Positions 1 to 9,454 of a stretch of 37,731 nt of DNA are shown in pieces. This DNA is from Betaproteobacteria bacterium HGW-Betaproteobacteria-14. Its GTDB lineage: Bacteria; Pseudomonadota; Gammaproteobacteria; Burkholderiales; Rhodocyclaceae. The translations under genes and the position numbers were made by a program. Within the stretch, counting starts at the first letter, position 1, and every line of letters starts with the position of its first letter. Below the pieces are notes generated by a model that saw only the letters and a list, made by a program, of their open reading frames with translations, was not told where the DNA came from and searched no databases. The stretch covers positions 1 to 37,731 of the forward strand of contig PHCS01000023.1 in assembly GCA_002840845.1 (NCBI GenBank), in the 5' to 3' direction.

Positions 1-579
1 GATCCGCGTGTGTAGTATGAGCATCGTGCAAGTCGTCGATATTGGGTACACAGCTAGCATGCCGATTGCGCTAGGCCCGGCCCAGTGGCTCAGTCCGAGC
101 ACTGTCCCCATTAGGGCGCACACAAGTACCGTACGCAATGGCAATTCATACCATTGTCGTGCAGCGCGTAGCACCTCCACATCGCGAAAGTTTCGGCTAA
201 GCCAAAGACACACCGGATAGGCGAGAAGATTGAGCAGACCTGCACCGGCAGCACTCCAGGTGGTTGAAAGGAGAAGCCATGCGAGACTTATCCAGAAAGA
301 AACAGCCACTAATAGACTGAAGACAAGCCCGCGTGTTTGCGCCATCACTAGATAAATGAGCATAAATATCGCGCTTGCAGCGTTTACCGCAAGGCCGCTC
401 CGTGCGCTGGCAACGATATAAACGGCGTCGTGATCAAGGGAAAGGAAGACATATGCTGGCCATACTGTGACAGGCAGGGTTACGACAAGCGCCCCTAAAA
501 GCGGCCCAGAGCGCTCAACTACTACTGAGGCTGATACGACGATACCAGCGGTCAGGATCAGCTTGACCCCAAGCGACAA
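1..579 (-). CDS. Partial multi-pass membrane protein, 3' end outside window
   Basis: The frame is open from 615 down to base 1 and runs off the window. Translation gives long hydrophobic stretches separated by short charged loops (for example VVVTLP-like and LLVAVSFWISLAWLLL-like segments), so at least five membrane spans are likely. I do not recognise the family or substrate. No ATG or GTG lies near the 5' end; an in-frame TAG sits at 616-618. The only conventional candidate is TTG at 577-579, without a clear ribosome binding site, so the start is uncertain and the gene may have lost its start. It lies downstream of the metallophosphoesterase-like gene on the same strand and may be the last gene of that operon. 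Confidence 0.55.
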   Translation of the reverse strand, partial: MSLGVKLILTAGIVVSASVVVERSGPLLGALVVTLPVTVWPAYVFLSLDHDAVYIVASARSGLAVNAASAIFMLIYLVMAQTRGLVFSLLVAVSFWISLAWLLLSTTWSAAGAGLLNLLAYPVCLWLSRNFRDVEVLRAARQWYELPLRTVLVCALMGTVLGLSHWAGPSAIGMLAVYPISTTCTMLILHTRI

Positions 580-730
580 CCAGAATACGAGATCGTGAGA
601 GATTGCGCTATATTCCTAAAGTGGCAATGAACGCAGCATGCACGGCACAGAATTATTACTTTGCATAGCTCATCATTACCGTTTTCTTGAAAGGCTCAAT
701 GCATTGCATTGGATGACATAATTTGCTTTA

Positions 731-1567
731 TCACCAATCTACTCGATATGGTACAAGCGCGTGGCCGCGCAGAACTTGCTCATGCTGCGGAAGAATGGCG
801 CAGCTCGGCCAAAGACCTGTCTGTAGTGCCAATGCGTAGCGCTCCGATAGCCCCGCCTGACGCATCTTCCTTGAGGTGATTTGATAATCATAGTCGAGGG
901 GGTGTAGTTCAATGCACAACTTACCGTGGCGTGGTGTGATGGTGCTATACCATGTTCGCGGCGTGCCGTCGTTAGCGGGAATACCTATGGCGCCAGAGTT
1001 GTGCCACAAGCGGCCATCTACGATCTCAGTGAAGGGTAGCCCGCAGTGGCCACTTAGTACGCCTTCGCAACCAGTGGCTTCAATATCTTTGCGCTTAATG
1101 TCTGTCGGCGTCGATGAAAATATATACTCGTTTATGCGCTGCACACCACCGTGGATCACAGCCAAACGACGTCCGTCGATATCTAAATCTAATCGACGTG
1201 GTAAGCAGCGCATCCAGGAACGAGCGTCGTCGTCCAACATTCTGTTAGCAAAATCGTACCATTCGATGGCGAGCAAATCGCATGTGCTGCCAGGCTCGAA
1301 ACCGCAGCCACATTGGTTTAATCTCTGGCCCAGCGATTCCTCGCAATTCCCCATAACCACCTGCACACCGCTGCCCCGCATGATCTCCACCGTTGCAAGA
1401 GGATCAGCACAGTAGGCGATAACATCTCCCGTACACACGACACTCTCCGCGCGTATTCCCAAGCGTTTGGCCTCTGACAGCACAGCTCGGGTGGCCTCGA
1501 GATTACTGTAGTTGCCACCGAAGATAAGCGCGGGGCCGTTGATGGTGACTGCTAATGAGTCGTTCAT
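731..1567 (-). CDS. Calcineurin-like metallophosphoesterase family protein, altered metal site
   Basis: 278 aa. The fold is indicated by ordered metallophosphoesterase motifs: TGDVIAY (G48-D49), GNCEES (G74-N75), IHGG (H140) and GHCG (H175). The first motif, normally D-x-H-G-N, reads G-N-Y-S-N at residues 18-22, so the first Asp and His ligands are absent; the last, usually GHTH, is GHCG. A subgroup of family members with F-G-G-x-Y-S-N-L in this place is known to me, so this is probably a subgroup trait rather than decay. Activity is unknown and may be one-metal or non-catalytic. It follows the livF-type gene by about 85 nt on the same strand, so it may be co-transcribed with the transporter. 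Confidence 0.75.
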   Translation of the reverse strand: MNDSLAVTINGPALIFGGNYSNLEATRAVLSEAKRLGIRAESVVCTGDVIAYCADPLATVEIMRGSGVQVVMGNCEESLGQRLNQCGCGFEPGSTCDLLAIEWYDFANRMLDDDARSWMRCLPRRLDLDIDGRRLAVIHGGVQRINEYIFSSTPTDIKRKDIEATGCEGVLSGHCGLPFTEIVDGRLWHNSGAIGIPANDGTPRTWYSTITPRHGKLCIELHPLDYDYQITSRKMRQAGLSERYALALQTGLWPSCAILPQHEQVLRGHALVPYRVDW

Positions 1568-1652
1568 GATGTTTCTATCGGCACACGCTTCTAGCTACAG
1601 GGCTTCATCGCTTCAGACTGGGGTACCCGAGGAGATAACTTGAGGTACAGTG

Positions 1653-2357
1653 CTAGACAGAGCAGTAACGCTCCTGAATCGCCTTGTCGGCCAGCAGATT
1701 CTTAGCGAAATCTTGATGTACTATCTCCCCGTTGTCCATAATATAGGCGCGATCAGAAATCGATAGTGCTAGTTCGACGTTCTGCTCGACCAGAAGGATA
1801 GTTGTTCCCTGCTCTTTCATAATTCTGAATAGCGCAAACATTTCCTCGACAAGTACTGGCATTATTCCCTCAGAAGGCTCGTCTAACAGAATCATCTTCG
1901 GATTCGAAACCATTGCACGCGCGATAGCGAGCATCTGTTGCTCGCCACCAGAGAGTGAGGAGCCTTCTTGATCGAGGCGCTCTTTAAGGCGAGGAAATGT
2001 TCTCGCTACGCCTTCGATAATAGCGCGCTCGTCACCGAGTTCTGATAGTCCCAGGAGTCCGAGTCTTAAGTTCTCCCTCACTGTTAGTCCGGGTACGATG
2101 CGTCGCTCCTCCGGAACATAACCTAGGCCAATGCGGTATCGAATATGTGCGGGCTGTGCCAACACCTCCTGTCCGTCGAACTTGACGCCTCCTTGCCGTT
2201 TCCTGACCATGCCCATAATCGTGCGTAGCGTTGTTGTTTTGCCAGCACCGTTTCGGCCCATAAGGGTAACAATCTCGCCCTTCTCTACATCCAGCGAGAT
2301 GCCCTGAACGACATGGCTATGGTCATACCATGCATGTAGATTCTCGACTTTGAGCAT
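1653..2357 (-). CDS. livF: Branched-chain amino acid-type ABC transporter ATP-binding protein (LivF family)
   Basis: 234 aa, the usual LivF length. Walker A GRNGAGKTT is at residues 34-42, the ABC signature LSGGEQQML near 135 and Walker B MILLDEPSEG near 155. As the second ATPase of a Liv/HAAT importer it would pair with the LivG-type protein on the cytoplasmic face and power uptake by the LivH/LivM pore. Its ATG lies 2 nt after the livG stop, indicating translational coupling. LivF/LivG pairs serve importers of branched-chain amino acids, urea, short amides and aromatic acids; the substrate cannot be read from this subunit, and the gene symbol marks family only. Confidence 0.93.
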   Translation of the reverse strand: MLKVENLHAWYDHSHVVQGISLDVEKGEIVTLMGRNGAGKTTTLRTIMGMVRKRQGGVKFDGQEVLAQPAHIRYRIGLGYVPEERRIVPGLTVRENLRLGLLGLSELGDERAIIEGVARTFPRLKERLDQEGSSLSGGEQQMLAIARAMVSNPKMILLDEPSEGIMPVLVEEMFALFRIMKEQGTTILLVEQNVELALSISDRAYIMDNGEIVHQDFAKNLLADKAIQERYCSV

Positions 2358-2359
2358 AA

Positions 2360-3106
2360 TCAGATCGATTGCCCCAGGTAAACACGCTTCACCTCATCAT
2401 TCGCGCGGACGTCATCTGGTGTTCCTTCAGCGAGAAACTCACCGTGGTGCAGAACAATGATCCGCTTGCAGATGCCCATGACAAGCTTCATCTTGTGCTC
2501 AACTAGAATAACCGTGCGCTGATCGGCAAGGCGCACGATCAAATCCATCATGACCAGCGTCTCCTCCGGGGACATCCCGGCGGTTGGCTCGTCTAGTAAG
2601 AGTAACTTAGGGTCACACGCAAGAGCCATCGCAATTTCAAGACAGCGTTGCTGGCCGTGAGCAAGATCCCTTGCTGTTTGAGACGAATAACTGCTTAGGC
2701 CGACAAGATTGAGCAACCCCTCGGCTTGATCTATGAGGCCCTTCATGGATTGACGCGGCGTGAGTAGTTGGAAGCGCGAGTGCCGCATCTGAACGGCCAC
2801 GCGCACATTCTCGAGTACAGATAGCTGCGGAAAAAGATTTGTGATTTGAAATGACTTGGCTATTCCCATCCGAGCAAACTCATGCTGCTTCTTTCCCGTA
2901 ATATCGTGTCCATCGTAATTGACATTTCCTGATGTAGGGGCAAAAGCACCAGTTAGCACATTGAAGAATGTACTCTTGCCCGCGCCGTTCGGTCCGATAA
3001 TCGCTGTAAGCCTCCCGGCCTCGAAGGCGACCGAGACGTTCTTCAGTGCGACAAAGGCACCGAATCGTTTAGTAATGTTTTCTGCTACGAGGATAGGATG
3101 GTTCAT
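2360..3106 (-). CDS. livG: Branched-chain amino acid-type ABC transporter ATP-binding protein (LivG family)
   Basis: 248 aa from the ATG at 3104-3106, chosen because it overlaps the livM TGA as ATGA; an upstream in-frame start at 3139 would add 11 residues inside livM. Walker A GPNGAGKST, Q-loop region, signature LAHGQQRCLEIAMAL (the Liv-type variant of LSGGQ) and Walker B LLLLDEPTAGMSPEE are all present, and the C-terminus carries the LivG-type extension ending VKRVYLGQ. It is the first ATPase of the importer and works as a heterodimer with LivF under the LivH/LivM permeases. Confidence 0.93.
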   Translation of the reverse strand: MNHPILVAENITKRFGAFVALKNVSVAFEAGRLTAIIGPNGAGKSTFFNVLTGAFAPTSGNVNYDGHDITGKKQHEFARMGIAKSFQITNLFPQLSVLENVRVAVQMRHSRFQLLTPRQSMKGLIDQAEGLLNLVGLSSYSSQTARDLAHGQQRCLEIAMALACDPKLLLLDEPTAGMSPEETLVMMDLIVRLADQRTVILVEHKMKLVMGICKRIIVLHHGEFLAEGTPDDVRANDEVKRVYLGQSI

Positions 3107-4113
3107 CGCCGCCCTAGCCAGTGCAGGAATGAACCCCATATCCCACGCGGGAAGAAGAGTACAAAAATAATAAAAATTACGCCGACTACTAGTTGCCAGG
3201 ACTTCGTGAGGATGGTTGCGACATCCTCAACCCATAATATTGTGGCAGCGCCCACGAATGGGCCGAAGAACGTCCCCATGCCGCCCAACAGGCTCATCAT
3301 TACCACCTGGCCAGATGTAAGGTAATGCAGCGAGTCTATTGGAACGATAGAGAGATGCAGCGCGCGCAGGGCGCCAGCGAGACCGCAGATCGCAGCGGAG
3401 ATCACGAAGGCTAGTAGTTTGGTTCTAGCCACATCATAACCGCAAGCAGCGGCGCGTTTTTCATTCTCACGGACCGATTCCAGTACAGCACCAAATGGTG
3501 AAGCCAGCAAACGTGAAACGAACCACAGTGCCGCTGCTACAAAAACCAACATGACGAAGTATTTGGTTATCGGATCCTGAAAATCTAGTTTCCATCCGAG
3601 CAGATCTATGGTCTCGACATTGACGCCTCGTAAGCCGTTTTCTCCACCAGTGATAGCCTCGGCTTTGTAGAATGCGAAATAGACACACTGGCCTAGTGCT
3701 AGGGTCACCATCGCAAAGTAGATGCCGCGGGAACGGATAACAAGATATCCCATGCACAGCCCTATCAGAGCCGCTAAAGTGATGCCGGCGGGAATGGCAA
3801 GCCACCACGGCCAACCATAATGGACCATGACGACTCCAGTTGCATAGCTTCCCGAGCCAAGGAAGGCTGCATGACCGAATGACAACAGCCCGGTGTAGCC
3901 GAACAACAGGTTAAAGCCTACGGCGTATAGGCCGAAGATTAGGATGTTGGCAGCAAGCGCATGGGAAGGCGTGAGCCAAGGCAGCACAACAAGGAACGCA
4001 ATAACTGCTGCGACGCGGTGTCTCGACACCTGCGTGGCAATCAACCGATACGGAGTTCGGCTTGGTGCACCTTCCATGGTGTGACCGAGTGTTTTCATTC
4101 TCAAATGCTTCAT
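3103..4113 (-). CDS. livM: Branched-chain amino acid-type ABC transporter permease (LivM family)
   Basis: 336 aa integral membrane protein with multiple hydrophobic helices and the conserved LivM core: FNLLFGYTGLLSFGHAAFLG around residues 65-85, an ENEKRAAACGYDVARTKL cytoplasmic coupling loop contacting the ATPases, and the SLLGGMGTFFGPFVGA segment near the C-terminus. It forms the inner-membrane channel with LivH. The ATG at 4113 directly follows the livH TGA (4115-4117), and its own stop overlaps livG as ATGA, so the four cytoplasmic and membrane genes are one translationally coupled unit. Confidence 0.93.
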   Translation of the reverse strand: MKHLRMKTLGHTMEGAPSRTPYRLIATQVSRHRVAAVIAFLVVLPWLTPSHALAANILIFGLYAVGFNLLFGYTGLLSFGHAAFLGSGSYATGVVMVHYGWPWWLAIPAGITLAALIGLCMGYLVIRSRGIYFAMVTLALGQCVYFAFYKAEAITGGENGLRGVNVETIDLLGWKLDFQDPITKYFVMLVFVAAALWFVSRLLASPFGAVLESVRENEKRAAACGYDVARTKLLAFVISAAICGLAGALRALHLSIVPIDSLHYLTSGQVVMMSLLGGMGTFFGPFVGAATILWVEDVATILTKSWQLVVGVIFIIFVLFFPRGIWGSFLHWLGRR

Positions 4114-4114
4114 A

Positions 4115-4993
4115 TCATTCCATCAGCCCCTCACGCCCAAATAACCCCTGTGGGCGAACAACCAGAACCAGCGCCATAAGAGCAAAAATAGACAATTCGG
4201 CCAGAGCAGGTGCATACAGCGCTGTCAGGCTATAGACCACGCCGACCAGAAGACCTGCTATGACAGCACCGCCTATGGAGCCCATTCCACCGACAACTGT
4301 AACGACAAAGGACTCTACAAGCACCGGTATTCCCATTTCCGGCGTAACAGTACGAATAGGCGCGGCGAGGACGCCAGACAAACCTGCGATTGCCGTGCCG
4401 AGACCAAATACAAGCAACCAGACTTTTGCAACATCAATGCCTAGAATCCGTACGATTTCGGGATCTCTTGCTCCCGCTCGAATAATGAGGCCATAACGCG
4501 ATTTTTCGATGAACAGCCACAATGCAGTAATGATCACCGCAGCCGCTGCGATGAGAAAGAGACGGTAAATTGGAAAGTATCCGATCCCGATATTCACTGA
4601 CCCCTGCAGTGCCGCAGGTGTTGAACTCTGCAAACCTTCAACTCCGAAAATAATACGGATGACGTCGATAATTACATATGACAAGCCAAAGGTAAGCAGC
4701 AATGGATAGTCAGGTCCTCGGCCATATAGCGGTCGCACTAGGACACGCTCTGTCAGCAGACCAAAGAGGCCGGTACTGAAAAACACTGCCAGCAGACTAG
4801 CAAAAAAACTGCCTGTAGCACTCAATACATAAACGCCAATATATGCTCCTACCATAAAGTATGCGCCGTGTGCAAAATTGACCACGGTCAGCATGCCGAA
4901 AATAAGCGATAGGCCTATCGCCAACAATGCGTAAACTGACCCGAGGGCAATACCCGTAACTGTCTGCAGCAATAGCAGGTTGAGATCAGTCAT
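4115..4993 (-). CDS. livH: Branched-chain amino acid-type ABC transporter permease (LivH family)
   Basis: 292 aa, typical LivH length. Family landmarks are GSVYALLAIGLSLIFGMLTV followed by NFAHGAYFMVGAY near the N-terminus, RAGARDPEIVRILGID as the coupling loop near the middle, and VVGGMGSIGGAVIAGLLVG in the C-terminal half. It pairs with LivM to form the transmembrane pore. The gene starts 32 nt after the substrate-binding protein gene on the same strand, so all five transporter parts are arranged in one leftward run. Confidence 0.93.
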   Translation of the reverse strand: MTDLNLLLLQTVTGIALGSVYALLAIGLSLIFGMLTVVNFAHGAYFMVGAYIGVYVLSATGSFFASLLAVFFSTGLFGLLTERVLVRPLYGRGPDYPLLLTFGLSYVIIDVIRIIFGVEGLQSSTPAALQGSVNIGIGYFPIYRLFLIAAAAVIITALWLFIEKSRYGLIIRAGARDPEIVRILGIDVAKVWLLVFGLGTAIAGLSGVLAAPIRTVTPEMGIPVLVESFVVTVVGGMGSIGGAVIAGLLVGVVYSLTALYAPALAELSIFALMALVLVVRPQGLFGREGLME

Positions 4994-5025
4994 GTTTTGG
5001 CACGCCCCCGGAATCGATTACGCAG

Positions 5026-6255
5026 TCAAGCTTTATGGCCTAGTTCCTGACAACTGCGCAGGTGGCTCTCATCTGGCTTCTCAATAGCAACAATATCGAA
5101 GACATCGTTCTTGTCCTTCATATTCTTCGATTTTGACTCTATGACCAGAACCGATTGCACAGCTTGGTGATCACAGTTGCGATAGTACTCAGGGCCTTTG
5201 GTGAAGTCGTACTTCAATTGCCGCAAGGCTGTAGAGACTTTATCGGAGTCCGTGCTGCCGGCGTTGCGCGCGGCGGTCAGGATAGCGCGGACGGAGGAAT
5301 AGCCGAGCGCACTGAAATCCGAAGGTACGGCACCAGCATAGGCCTTGCGGTACTTATCATTGAACGCTTTGGCTGACGGCACCGTGTCCTCGAGCCGCCA
5401 GTAATACGTAGCACCGCCAATTACGCCATCAAATACATCGGATCCGCCTGCGAGGCGCGCCGTGAGGGTCAGTTGCGGAGTGACGAAACGAGTATTGTTC
5501 TTCAGGCCGAAGTCACCTGCCTGCTTGATCGAACTGATCAAGTCACGCCCGAAGTTGCAGAAAAACAGTATGTCAGGCTTCAACGACATGATTCGCGGCA
5601 AAAAGGTAGAGTAGTCGGACGCACCTATCGGATGGCGGATGTCGATAAGCGTCTCGACGCCGAACGGTTTGCCAGCGCGCTGGAAACCCTTTACCATTTC
5701 GTGGCCATAGGCATAGTCGGCAGTCAGGAACGCGATGCGCTTGCCGTATTTTGGAAACACGTAGCGTCCAACGGCACCAGCTGTCATCGTAGGATTCATT
5801 GCCTCGTGGAAGGTGTAAGGGCTCCAATCCTTGACCTCGTTGATAGTATCTGATTGGCTGATTGAGCTATAGATAATTCTGCGTTCCTTGGCGACGTTAT
5901 TAACGGCGAGCTGTACTGAAGATGAAAGCGAACCGACAATAAAGTTTGCCTTGTCCTTCTCGATTAACTCGAGCGTACGCGTAGCGGCCTCGCCCGGGCT
6001 CAACTTTGTGTCGCGAACTAGCAACTCACATTTGCGGCCATTCAGCCCGCCCGACTCATTGAACTCCATAATCGCAAGCTCCGCACCCTGTACCTGATCC
6101 TTCGCCTCAGCAGCGTAAGGACCGGTAAGCGGCACTGGATAGCCGATCCTGATCGGCCCCTCCTGGGCGCGGACAGAATTAATCCAAAAAGGTGTAGTTG
6201 CAGCTGCAGCCGCGCTAAGCAACAGCTTGCGGCGACGGATGTTTGTTTCGCTCAT
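5026..6255 (-). CDS. Periplasmic substrate-binding protein of Liv/HAAT ABC transporter (LivK-like)
   Basis: 409 aa. The N-terminus has a Tat-like signal (RRRKLLLSAAAAA, residues 6-18, then a hydrophobic stretch to a likely cleavage around SVRA-QEG near 30). The mature part starts IRIGYPVPLTGPYA, the classic type-I periplasmic binding protein strand, followed by GAELAIMEFNESGG and a second lobe with FLTADYAYGHEMVKGFQ. It would capture the solute in the periplasm and deliver it to LivHM. The overall family covers amides, urea and aromatic acids as well as amino acids; the ligand is unknown. A perfect AAGGAGG lies 6 nt before the ATG, predicting strong expression. Confidence 0.9.
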   Translation of the reverse strand: MSETNIRRRKLLLSAAAAATTPFWINSVRAQEGPIRIGYPVPLTGPYAAEAKDQVQGAELAIMEFNESGGLNGRKCELLVRDTKLSPGEAATRTLELIEKDKANFIVGSLSSSVQLAVNNVAKERRIIYSSISQSDTINEVKDWSPYTFHEAMNPTMTAGAVGRYVFPKYGKRIAFLTADYAYGHEMVKGFQRAGKPFGVETLIDIRHPIGASDYSTFLPRIMSLKPDILFFCNFGRDLISSIKQAGDFGLKNNTRFVTPQLTLTARLAGGSDVFDGVIGGATYYWRLEDTVPSAKAFNDKYRKAYAGAVPSDFSALGYSSVRAILTAARNAGSTDSDKVSTALRQLKYDFTKGPEYYRNCDHQAVQSVLVIESKSKNMKDKNDVFDIVAIEKPDESHLRSCQELGHKA

Positions 6256-6389
6256 GGAAAACCTCCTTAGTATAGCTACGATTAAAAGGGCGCACTGCTT
6301 CTAATGGCAGAGTCGCTTGACGGTACGCACCAACACAGCAACAGGGTTTCTTCGGTACTCTGATGCATTCTTTAAGATATTGAACAATG

Positions 6390-7133
6390 TCATCCAATAG
6401 GCCGGCCACCATCAATCGGAATAATTGCTCCCGTAACAAAAACTAGATTCGTCGCTAACGCTACAACGGCTCGCGCAATCTCCTGCGGCGATGCGAGTCG
6501 TTTCAACGGCGTACGCGCAACTTGCTCGTCGCGCCACGCCTGATCCATCTTCTTGACGAATTCTGTCTCGACCAGCCCGGGAGACACGGAAACCACCCTA
6601 ATTTCTGGCGCCAATGCGCGGGCAAGCGATTTAGTCATGTTATCTATTGCGGCCTTCGATGCGCAGTACATGACATTGCTACCCATCGCAGTTACAGCTG
6701 CGATCGAGGAGATATTGACTACCAATGCATCTCCAGTACGTCGCATAAGTGTATGTAGAGCGCGCACTGTGGCAAATGAGCCACGCACATTCGTCGCGAG
6801 GATCTCATCGATAAGGGCGTCGTCTAACTCGTTGAGCTGTGCATGCGGCACGTAGCGCGTAGTACCTGCGCAATTCACCAAAATATCGCAGCGACCGTAT
6901 CGGCGGCCTACTTCCGCAGCAAGTGCGCTCAGTGCGATGCTATCCGTCACTGGCGTGTGAAATGCAGCATGTGGCAACGATGTTTGCGGCAGTTGCGCGG
7001 CCAGTGATTCAGCGCGCTCGATAGAATTCATATATCCGACAAGCACAGTGGCCCCAGCCGCGGCTAATTCCTCGCAAATAGCGGAGCCGATACCTCCTGC
7101 CCCCCCCGTCACGAGCGCCACTTTGCTCTCCAT
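6390..7133 (-). CDS. Short-chain dehydrogenase/reductase (SDR), classical type
   Basis: About 247 aa from the ATG at 7131-7133, which gives the usual classical SDR start MESKVALVTGG. An alternative ATG at 7160, overlapping the upstream dehydrogenase stop by 14 nt and preceded by AAGAAAG, would add nine residues and is possible. Motifs: TGGAGGIG nucleotide-binding loop near 9-16, NCAG (variant of NNAG), catalytic Ser in VNISSIAA, Y-x-x-x-K in MYCASKAA and a C-terminal FVTGAIIPIDGG. It probably oxidises or reduces a hydroxy/keto intermediate with NAD(P). It lies between the HisD-type dehydrogenase and the transporter genes, suggesting a role in the same catabolic route. Confidence 0.88.
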   Translation of the reverse strand: MESKVALVTGGAGGIGSAICEELAAAGATVLVGYMNSIERAESLAAQLPQTSLPHAAFHTPVTDSIALSALAAEVGRRYGRCDILVNCAGTTRYVPHAQLNELDDALIDEILATNVRGSFATVRALHTLMRRTGDALVVNISSIAAVTAMGSNVMYCASKAAIDNMTKSLARALAPEIRVVSVSPGLVETEFVKKMDQAWRDEQVARTPLKRLASPQEIARAVVALATNLVFVTGAIIPIDGGRPIG

Positions 7134-7146
7134 GGAATTTAAACGG

Positions 7147-8439
7147 CTAAATTGCGCCATCAGCTTTCTTAAGCCTACGTACGCGAATATCTGCCTGCTC
7201 TTTGTGACCAGAAAAATGTTCAAGGGCACACAACCGCGAGCAATATTCACCGATAAGCACTGATGCTTCGTCGTTAAGAATGCGCTGATAAGTGTGGGTC
7301 TTTATGAACTTTCCGACCCAAAGTCCGCCTGTATAGCGACCAGCACCTTTGGTTGGCAAAGTGTGGTTGGTGCCAATGACTTTGTCGCCGTAAGAGACAC
7401 AGGTTCGCGAGCCGAGGAATAGCGCGCCATAGTTAGTTAGGCGGTCGAGAAACCAATTAGGGTTCTTGGTCATCACTTGGATATGTTCTGAACAAATTCG
7501 GTCAGATTCTTGCGCCATCTCTTCGTCGTTGTCGCAAAGAATGATCTCGCCGTAGTCGCGCCATGCGATGCTGGCGATTGGCGCAGTGTCAAGACGCGAG
7601 AGTACTTTCTCAATGGCTGCTGGAAGTTCAGCTGCAATCTTTCTGCTAGTGGTTACGCACACTGCTGGAGAATCTAGGCCATGCTCAGCCTGACCTAATA
7701 AGTCAACGGCGACCAGTTCAGCGTCGACCGTGTCGTCGCAGATCACCATCGTTTCTGTTGGTCCGGCAAAAAGATCGATGCCCACACGGCCGTACAACTG
7801 ACGCTTCGCCTCTGCCACATAGGCATTGCCTGGACCTACCAGCATGTCGACCGGTTTGATTGAATCGGTGCCGATTGCCATCGCGGCTACCGCTTGCACC
7901 CCCCCCATCGTATAAATTTCATCGGCACCAGCTAGGGACATGGCAGCAATAATTGCTGCGGACGGATTTCCTTCAAAGGGCGGCGCGCAGGCAATAACAC
8001 GCTTTACGCCAGCGACCTTAGCGGTAAGCACGCTCATATGGGCAGACGCAAGTAGCGGATATTTTCCGCCGGGGATGTAGCAGCCAACAGAGTTAACTGG
8101 AATGTTCTTGTGGCCGAGAACGACCCCAGGCACAGTTTCAATTTCAACATCGCGCAGAGACATCATCTGGATTTGCGCAAAGCGTTTGATTTGCGCCTGC
8201 GCGAATTTGATGTCTTCAATCGCTTGACGACCAATCGACTCGATACAATCCTGGATTTGACCTTCCGTCAGGCGAAGTGAAGGGGGATTCCATTTGTCGA
8301 ATTTCTCTGAGTACATGCGAACTGCCACATCACCACGCTGCTCAACGTCCGCAATGATGTCCTCGACTGTGCGGCTCACCTGACTTTGGATCTCTACCTT
8401 GGCCCCTGCAGATTTGCCTTTCTTTTGATAACTGATCAT
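7147..8439 (-). CDS. Histidinol dehydrogenase-family enzyme (HisD/HpsN type), probably catabolic
   Basis: 430 aa. Full-length HisD fold with [26 protein letters not shown], the zinc-ligand region GQAEHG near 249-254, SEHIQV near 315 and [14 protein letters not shown], plus a late His in LEHFSGH. HisD proper oxidises L-histidinol twice to histidine; family members also include the sulfopropanediol 3-dehydrogenase HpsN. No other his gene is nearby, and the surrounding genes are catabolic, so a role as NAD-dependent alcohol-to-acid dehydrogenase of an imported compound is more likely than histidine synthesis. The start ATG at 8439 has GAGG 8 nt upstream. The exact substrate is unknown. Confidence 0.85.
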   Translation of the reverse strand: MISYQKKGKSAGAKVEIQSQVSRTVEDIIADVEQRGDVAVRMYSEKFDKWNPPSLRLTEGQIQDCIESIGRQAIEDIKFAQAQIKRFAQIQMMSLRDVEIETVPGVVLGHKNIPVNSVGCYIPGGKYPLLASAHMSVLTAKVAGVKRVIACAPPFEGNPSAAIIAAMSLAGADEIYTMGGVQAVAAMAIGTDSIKPVDMLVGPGNAYVAEAKRQLYGRVGIDLFAGPTETMVICDDTVDAELVAVDLLGQAEHGLDSPAVCVTTSRKIAAELPAAIEKVLSRLDTAPIASIAWRDYGEIILCDNDEEMAQESDRICSEHIQVMTKNPNWFLDRLTNYGALFLGSRTCVSYGDKVIGTNHTLPTKGAGRYTGGLWVGKFIKTHTYQRILNDEASVLIGEYCSRLCALEHFSGHKEQADIRVRRLKKADGAI

Positions 8440-8485
8440 CTACGTACCCTCATGCCTCATGCAGTCGTGGTGTCCTGCATCCTTT

Positions 8486-9454
8486 TCACTTAATCGCCTG
8501 CGGATTAATCGGTGAGCCAACTGCGCCTGTGATAGGTAGTGGTGGTGCGCAGAAAAAGAACTCATAGACGTGATCTTGTGCACAGTCATCAGCGAGTTCC
8601 TTTAAATAAAAGATCTCACCCATAGTGATGCCTATCATCGGGATCACTACCCAATGCCAAGGTTGTGACGCTTCATCCGTCTCATTGGGGCGTACTTCAC
8701 ATCCCCAAGTATCAGTGCAGATTGCAGCGATCTCCTTGCGGTGGATCCACTCCGCAGTCTCGAACGAAAGTCCCGGAGCATCGCCGCCCGCGTAGCCGCC
8801 CCATTCGCCGCAGGCAAGTCGCTGCTCCATTTGACCGGTACGAACAATGACGAAATCGCCTCGATGGACCTCGATCCCTTGTGCTTTAGCAGTCTCATCG
8901 AGATCTGAGCAGGTGATTGCTATGCCGTCCTCTAAACAATCGACACCATAATGTCGAGCCACATCGAGAAGGACGCCACGTCCGACCATTCGGTCCCTTG
9001 TTTTTTCAATACCGTTCTTTTTCGCACCGTTGCAATCGACCAAGCGCGCATCAAAGCCATTCCACATCTTTTCTCCGTAAAAGATGTGGCCCAGCCCATC
9101 CCACTGCGTGCCACACTGCAGTGGCATACTCACTGCGTCGTCGGCGTAACGCAGCCCCCCCGCGTCTTGGTTGCCCGATACAGCATCAGTCCCTGTTGCA
9201 AGCATTGTGTGTATCGGATTGTAGCGATTGCCCCAGAGACCGCGTTGTGGTCCATTACGGTCGAAGTTCAGACCAAGCGAGAAGACCTTTCCACTACGAA
9301 TGAGCCGCGCGGCCGCCGTGATAGTTTCTGGCGTAATAAAATTAAGTGTTCCGATCTCGTCGTACCCCCCCCAGCGACCCCAGTTTTTGCACTTCTCCGC
9401 TGTTGCCTTCAGATGCTCTAGGTCGAACTTAAGTGCATCGGACCGTCTTGGCAT
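8486..9454 (-). CDS. Cyclase-family (PF04199, kynurenine formamidase-like) metal-dependent hydrolase, long type
   Basis: 322 aa from the ATG at 9452-9454, selected because GAGGAG lies 7 nt upstream; an upstream TTG at 9469 would add five residues. The sequence starts with the long-type features (WGRWGGYDEIGTLNFITPE near 30-48) and has CGTQWDGLGH near 113-122 in place of the H-x-G-T-H-x-D motif of short-type family members, then RGDFVIVRTG and a Trp/Cys-rich late segment. Related enzymes hydrolyse cyclic amides, formamides or lactones (kynurenine formamidase, isatin hydrolase). It is the first gene of the leftward operon, so ring or amide opening may be an early step. Substrate unknown. Confidence 0.82.
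   Translation of the reverse strand: MPRRSDALKFDLEHLKATAEKCKNWGRWGGYDEIGTLNFITPETITAAARLIRSGKVFSLGLNFDRNGPQRGLWGNRYNPIHTMLATGTDAVSGNQDAGGLRYADDAVSMPLQCGTQWDGLGHIFYGEKMWNGFDARLVDCNGAKKNGIEKTRDRMVGRGVLLDVARHYGVDCLEDGIAITCSDLDETAKAQGIEVHRGDFVIVRTGQMEQRLACGEWGGYAGGDAPGLSFETAEWIHRKEIAAICTDTWGCEVRPNETDEASQPWHWVVIPMIGITMGEIFYLKELADDCAQDHVYEFFFCAPPLPITGAVGSPINPQAIK

Noticed and set aside
7147-8439. Histidine biosynthesis gene hisD
   Set aside because: No other his genes are present, and the operon is catabolic with an importer; the family also contains catabolic dehydrogenases.
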